Positions 6,727-8,608 of a DNA stretch of 8,608 nucleotides are shown piece after piece. The notes under the pieces are model-generated. The model saw only the letters and a list, made by a program, of their open reading frames with translations, had not been told where the DNA came from and searched no databases. The stretch is taken from positions 1 through 8,608 of the forward strand of contig JBAPUB010000013.1 in assembly GCA_049282455.1 (NCBI GenBank), read 5' to 3'. The stretch's first letter is position 1. Every line of letters begins with the position of its first letter. Made by a program: the position numbers and the translations under genes. The stretch comes from JBAPUB01 sp049282455 (GTDB lineage Bacteria; Actinomycetota; Actinomycetes; JAHEKZ01).

Positions 6727-8003
6727 CGAGCACCTCCCACGGACGCGACATCGGCGTCGGAGGCCTGAGCCGAGGGGTCGGCTGCGGCGGAGACGATGGC
6801 CGTCCCGATCAAGGGCAGCGCCAGCTCGAGGTCGACCGCGTCGAGCTCCTGCGCAGCCGCGGGCATGCCCCACACGACCGACGTCGACTCGTCCTGGCCG
6901 ATGGTGAAGGCACCGGCGTCGCGCATGACCCGAAGGCCGGCGGCGCCGTCACGTCCCATCCCGGTCAGCAGGACGCCGACCGCGTTGCCGCCTGAAAGCG
7001 TGGCGATGCTGCGGAACGTCACGTCGACACCCGGCACGTGGTACTGACCAGGTGGCGGGTCGGACAACCCCACGCGGAAGCCGGGACGAACCACGAGGTT
7101 CTGGTTGGCCGGTGCCAGGTAGACCTGCCCGGGTTGGATCCGCTCCCCCTCGACGGCGACCATCACCGGGAGCGGGCAGATGCCGTCGAGCCAGCGGGCC
7201 AAGCCCTCGACGAACCCCTCGGCCATGTGCTGGACGACGACGACCGCCGCGTCCAGGTCCGCGGGGAAGTCGGTGAGGATGGTGGCCAGGGCCGGCGGGC
7301 CACCGGTCGATGCTCCGATGGCGACCAGACGTGGTCCGCGCTTGCGGTTCAGGGGCCGCGGCTGAACGAGGTCCCGGATGCGCTGCTGGCTGCCGGCGTC
7401 CGCGGCCGGTCGGTTGCGCGACGAGGACACGGCGGTTTCCCGCGTCGACGCGCTGCCTGCTCCCTCATCCGACGTGCTCGGCGCAGCGGCGCCCGGCCCT
7501 GCCGGACGCGGCCGGTCCAGGGGCGGCGAGGGCATGCCCCTGCCTCGGAGTCGGCCCCGGGGATGGGTGATGACGCGGACCCGACTCGCCACCTTGAGGT
7601 GACGCATCACGATCTGCGCGTACTCGGGGGTGGCCGGGGACACGTCCAGGGCACCGACCACGTCGACGGCGCCGGCAGCGATGGCCGCCTCGGGGTGCTC
7701 AGCAGCAGCACCGATGACGACGATGGGGGTGGCACGCACCGCCATCAGCCGCTCGATGGTCTCCAGCCCGCCGCTCCAGAGGTCGAGGTCGAGCAACACG
7801 GCATTGGGTGCCGCGGACAAGACGAGCTCCTGGGCGCCGCTGGGGTCTTGCGCGCTGCCGCACACGACCAGGCCCGGCTGGGCCAAGAGCCGCTCGAGCG
7901 CCTTGATCCGGGTCCTCGTTCCGGCGACGACGGCAACGAGCAACGGGGGGCCTGAGACTCCTGCCCCCGAAGGTGGCCCTGAGGGCGTACCCGGCGCCGG
8001 CAA
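6723..8003 (-). CDS. cheB: CheB-type protein-glutamate methylesterase with degenerate receiver domain
   Basis: This 426-residue protein should remove methyl groups from, or deamidate, chemoreceptor glutamates. The C-terminal methylesterase domain (about 224-405) is complete, with triad Ser232 in IGASTGG, His259 in VVQHM and Asp352 in TGMGRDGAAG. The N-terminal receiver domain (about 20-138) keeps a candidate phospho-acceptor Asp72 in LLDLDL. The acidic pair is replaced by Ala27-Gly28, the Ser/Thr switch position by Gly98 and the conserved Lys by Ala118, so phosphorylation control by CheA is doubtful. A linker of about 80 residues (141-223), rich in Arg, Pro, Ser and Ala, joins the domains and is longer than in enteric CheB. 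The start is a TTG at 8003-8001, supported by an exceptionally good Shine-Dalgarno. It is the first gene of the operon and overlaps cheR as ATGA. Confidence 0.92.
   Translation of the reverse strand: MPAPGTPSGPPSGAGVSGPPLLVAVVAGTRTRIKALERLLAQPGLVVCGSAQDPSGAQELVLSAAPNAVLLDLDLWSGGLETIERLMAVRATPIVVIGAAAEHPEAAIAAGAVDVVGALDVSPATPEYAQIVMRHLKVASRVRVITHPRGRLRGRGMPSPPLDRPRPAGPGAAAPSTSDEGAGSASTRETAVSSSRNRPAADAGSQQRIRDLVQPRPLNRKRGPRLVAIGASTGGPPALATILTDFPADLDAAVVVVQHMAEGFVEGLARWLDGICPLPVMVAVEGERIQPGQVYLAPANQNLVVRPGFRVGLSDPPPGQYHVPGVDVTFRSIATLSGGNAVGVLLTGMGRDGAAGLRVMRDAGAFTIGQDESTSVVWGMPAAAQELDAVDLELALPLIGTAIVSAAADPSAQASDADVASVGGAR
6733..6738 (-). promoter_or_regulatory. Shine-Dalgarno of cheR
   Basis: GGGAGG on the minus strand, six bases before the ATG at 6726. 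It fixes the CheR start at MSVHTLTDAE rather than the longer open frame beginning at 6873. Confidence 0.65.
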
Positions 8004-8007
8004 CCCG

Positions 8008-8015
8008 ACCTCCTT
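8008..8015 (-). promoter_or_regulatory. Consensus Shine-Dalgarno before the TTG start of cheB
   Basis: AAGGAGGT on the minus strand, a full match to the 16S rRNA anti-Shine-Dalgarno, four bases (CGGG) before the TTG at 8003. It is the strongest ribosome-binding site in the window and is what decides the otherwise unusual TTG start. Confidence 0.8.
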
Positions 8016-8123
8016 AGAGGACGGCGCCCCGCGACCCTCACCCCGCGCCGTTCCCCCTGGGTGTCGTCGGCACGGGGGCCAACCTTGAGCCTGGGGGGTG
8101 ACCCCGTGTGGTCAGCCCTGGGA
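8016..8123. other. Gap between the secreted-protein gene and cheB, no gene
   Basis: About 110 bases upstream of the cheB ribosome-binding site. It contains GGGGTGACCCC at 8095-8105 and a possible bulged stem pairing CCCCC (8053-8057) with GGGGG (about 8074-8078), enclosing GTG/CAC. Neither is followed by a T-run on the minus strand, so a terminator is not convincing. I see no clear -35/-10 pair. It may hold the cheB promoter or be a simple operon spacer. Confidence 0.4.
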
Positions 8124-8608
8124 TCACGTGAGCGTGAACGACGCCGGCTCGCTGCGGACGTCGAGGTTGCGCCCGACGACCTGGTACTGGCCAGGGTCGG
8201 CGAGTGGCTCGCCGGAGGGGCAGCCCGGCTCGGACCGCTGCCGAGACCACGACACCGGCTGCACGAACCGGTCACCGGGTCCGAACACCCGCTCGGCCGC
8301 CGGGCCCCCGGGGTTGCAGTCGTCCGACGACCACACCTGGACGCCGCCAGAGCTCACGGTCAGCTCGAGGGCACGCTGACCCACGTCGCGCCGGCAGGTC
8401 TGGGTGCCGACGTTCTCGACGGCCAACGTGAACGTCGGCAGAACGTCCGGCGGGTAGCTTTGCCGGTCGGTCGTCACCGTCACCTGAATGTCCTTGGACC
8501 GGCACTCCGGCTGGGCCGGGGTGGTCGACGTGCTCGGCTTGGGGGACGAGGTCGCCGTGGAGTCCGGCGAGCTCGAGCCCGTGGGGGTCGGCGTGGCCGA
8601 CCCTGAGG
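8124..8608 (-). CDS. Probable secreted or surface-anchored protein, C-terminal part
   Basis: The frame is open from the stop at 8126-8124 to the window edge, so the N-terminus is missing. The first visible 37 or so residues are a Ser/Thr/Pro linker (for example TPTPTGSSSPDSTATSSP), then PAQPECRSKDIQ, and then a domain of about 120 residues rich in predicted beta strands: VTVTTDRQSYPPD, FTLAVENVGTQTC, ELTVSSGGVQVWSS and a closing GQYQVVGRNLDV...FTLT. Four cysteines (in PECRS, TQTCRRD, DDCNPG and PGCPSG) could form two disulfides, which suits an extracellular location. The pattern resembles Ig-like or BsuPI-like beta domains of actinobacterial membrane proteins, but I cannot name the family. 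A signal peptide, lipobox or membrane segment would lie to the right of the window. The GTG at 8483 is internal, not the start. It is 120 bases upstream of cheB on the same strand, so co-transcription is possible but unproven. Confidence 0.75.
   Translation of the reverse strand, partial: SGSATPTPTGSSSPDSTATSSPKPSTSTTPAQPECRSKDIQVTVTTDRQSYPPDVLPTFTLAVENVGTQTCRRDVGQRALELTVSSGGVQVWSSDDCNPGGPAAERVFGPGDRFVQPVSWSRQRSEPGCPSGEPLADPGQYQVVGRNLDVRSEPASFTLT

Noticed and set aside
5620..6768. Long plus-strand open frame (382 codons) opposite cheR
   Set aside because: It lies fully antisense to a CheR with all catalytic motifs. Its translation is Arg/Gly/His-rich with no recognisable domain, as expected from GC-rich antisense frames.
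6727..6873. 49-residue N-terminal extension of CheR
   Set aside because: It lies inside cheB, is Arg-rich without similarity to CheR, and the ATG at 6726 has a good Shine-Dalgarno and the same ATGA overlap as other joints.
7038..7955. Plus-strand open frame (305 codons) opposite cheB
   Set aside because: Antisense to intact CheB; no family motif and low-complexity composition.
8095..8105. GGGGTGACCCC palindrome as a terminator for the right-edge gene
   Set aside because: The stem is only four to five base pairs with a one- to three-base loop and is not followed by a T-run on the minus strand.
8481..8483. GTG as the start of the right-edge protein
   Set aside because: The frame continues open to the window edge through a Ser/Thr/Pro linker and a Cys that fit the same protein, and no ribosome-binding site precedes this GTG.
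1..8608. tRNA or rRNA genes, CRISPR arrays, insertion sequences, attachment sites
   Set aside because: I found no repeat-spacer pattern, transposase, inverted terminal repeats or structural RNA. Coding density is high throughout and composition is even apart from the AT-rich operator.

Overview
The window is very GC-rich, with codon third positions dominated by G and C and GTG/TTG starts alongside ATG. The gene families (SDR-type dienoyl-CoA reductase, fused NDP-forming acyl-CoA synthetase, BetI-like TetR) suggest a high-GC actinomycete, perhaps Nocardioides-like. That placement is an inference from style and gene content. There is no RNA gene, CRISPR array, insertion sequence or other mobile element that I can support.

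Left half (1-4211, minus strand): a four-gene acyl-CoA catabolic operon. In transcription order it is an acyl-CoA dehydrogenase, a fused NDP-forming (ADP-forming type) acyl-CoA synthetase, an SDR resembling eukaryotic-type 2,4-dienoyl-CoA reductase, and an enoyl-CoA hydratase/isomerase cut by the window edge. Each joint is a 4-base start/stop overlap. Together they could activate a carboxylic acid, introduce the alpha-beta double bond, remove awkward unsaturation and hydrate the product. The natural substrate cannot be read from the sequence. A divergent TetR-family gene (4264-4911, plus) lies 52 bases away. The gap holds an imperfect 24-bp palindrome that is very probably its operator, controlling both directions.

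Right half (4877-8003, minus strand): a chemosensory adaptation module, cheB-cheR-cheW, again joined by 4-base overlaps. CheB has an intact methylesterase triad, but its receiver domain has lost most of the phosphorylation pocket and it has a long low-complexity linker. CheR carries a basic Pro/Arg-rich linker and a C-terminal TPR block. CheW is a minimal single-domain coupling protein. No CheA, CheY or chemoreceptor gene is in the window. CheW and the TetR gene converge and overlap tail to tail by 35 bases, so no terminator fits between them.

Far right (8124-8608, minus strand): the C-terminal part of a probable secreted or surface-anchored protein. It has a Ser/Thr/Pro-rich linker and a Cys-containing beta-rich domain. 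The 120 bases between it and cheB hold cheB's strong Shine-Dalgarno sequence and only weak hairpins. No gene-free stretch exceeds 300 bases.
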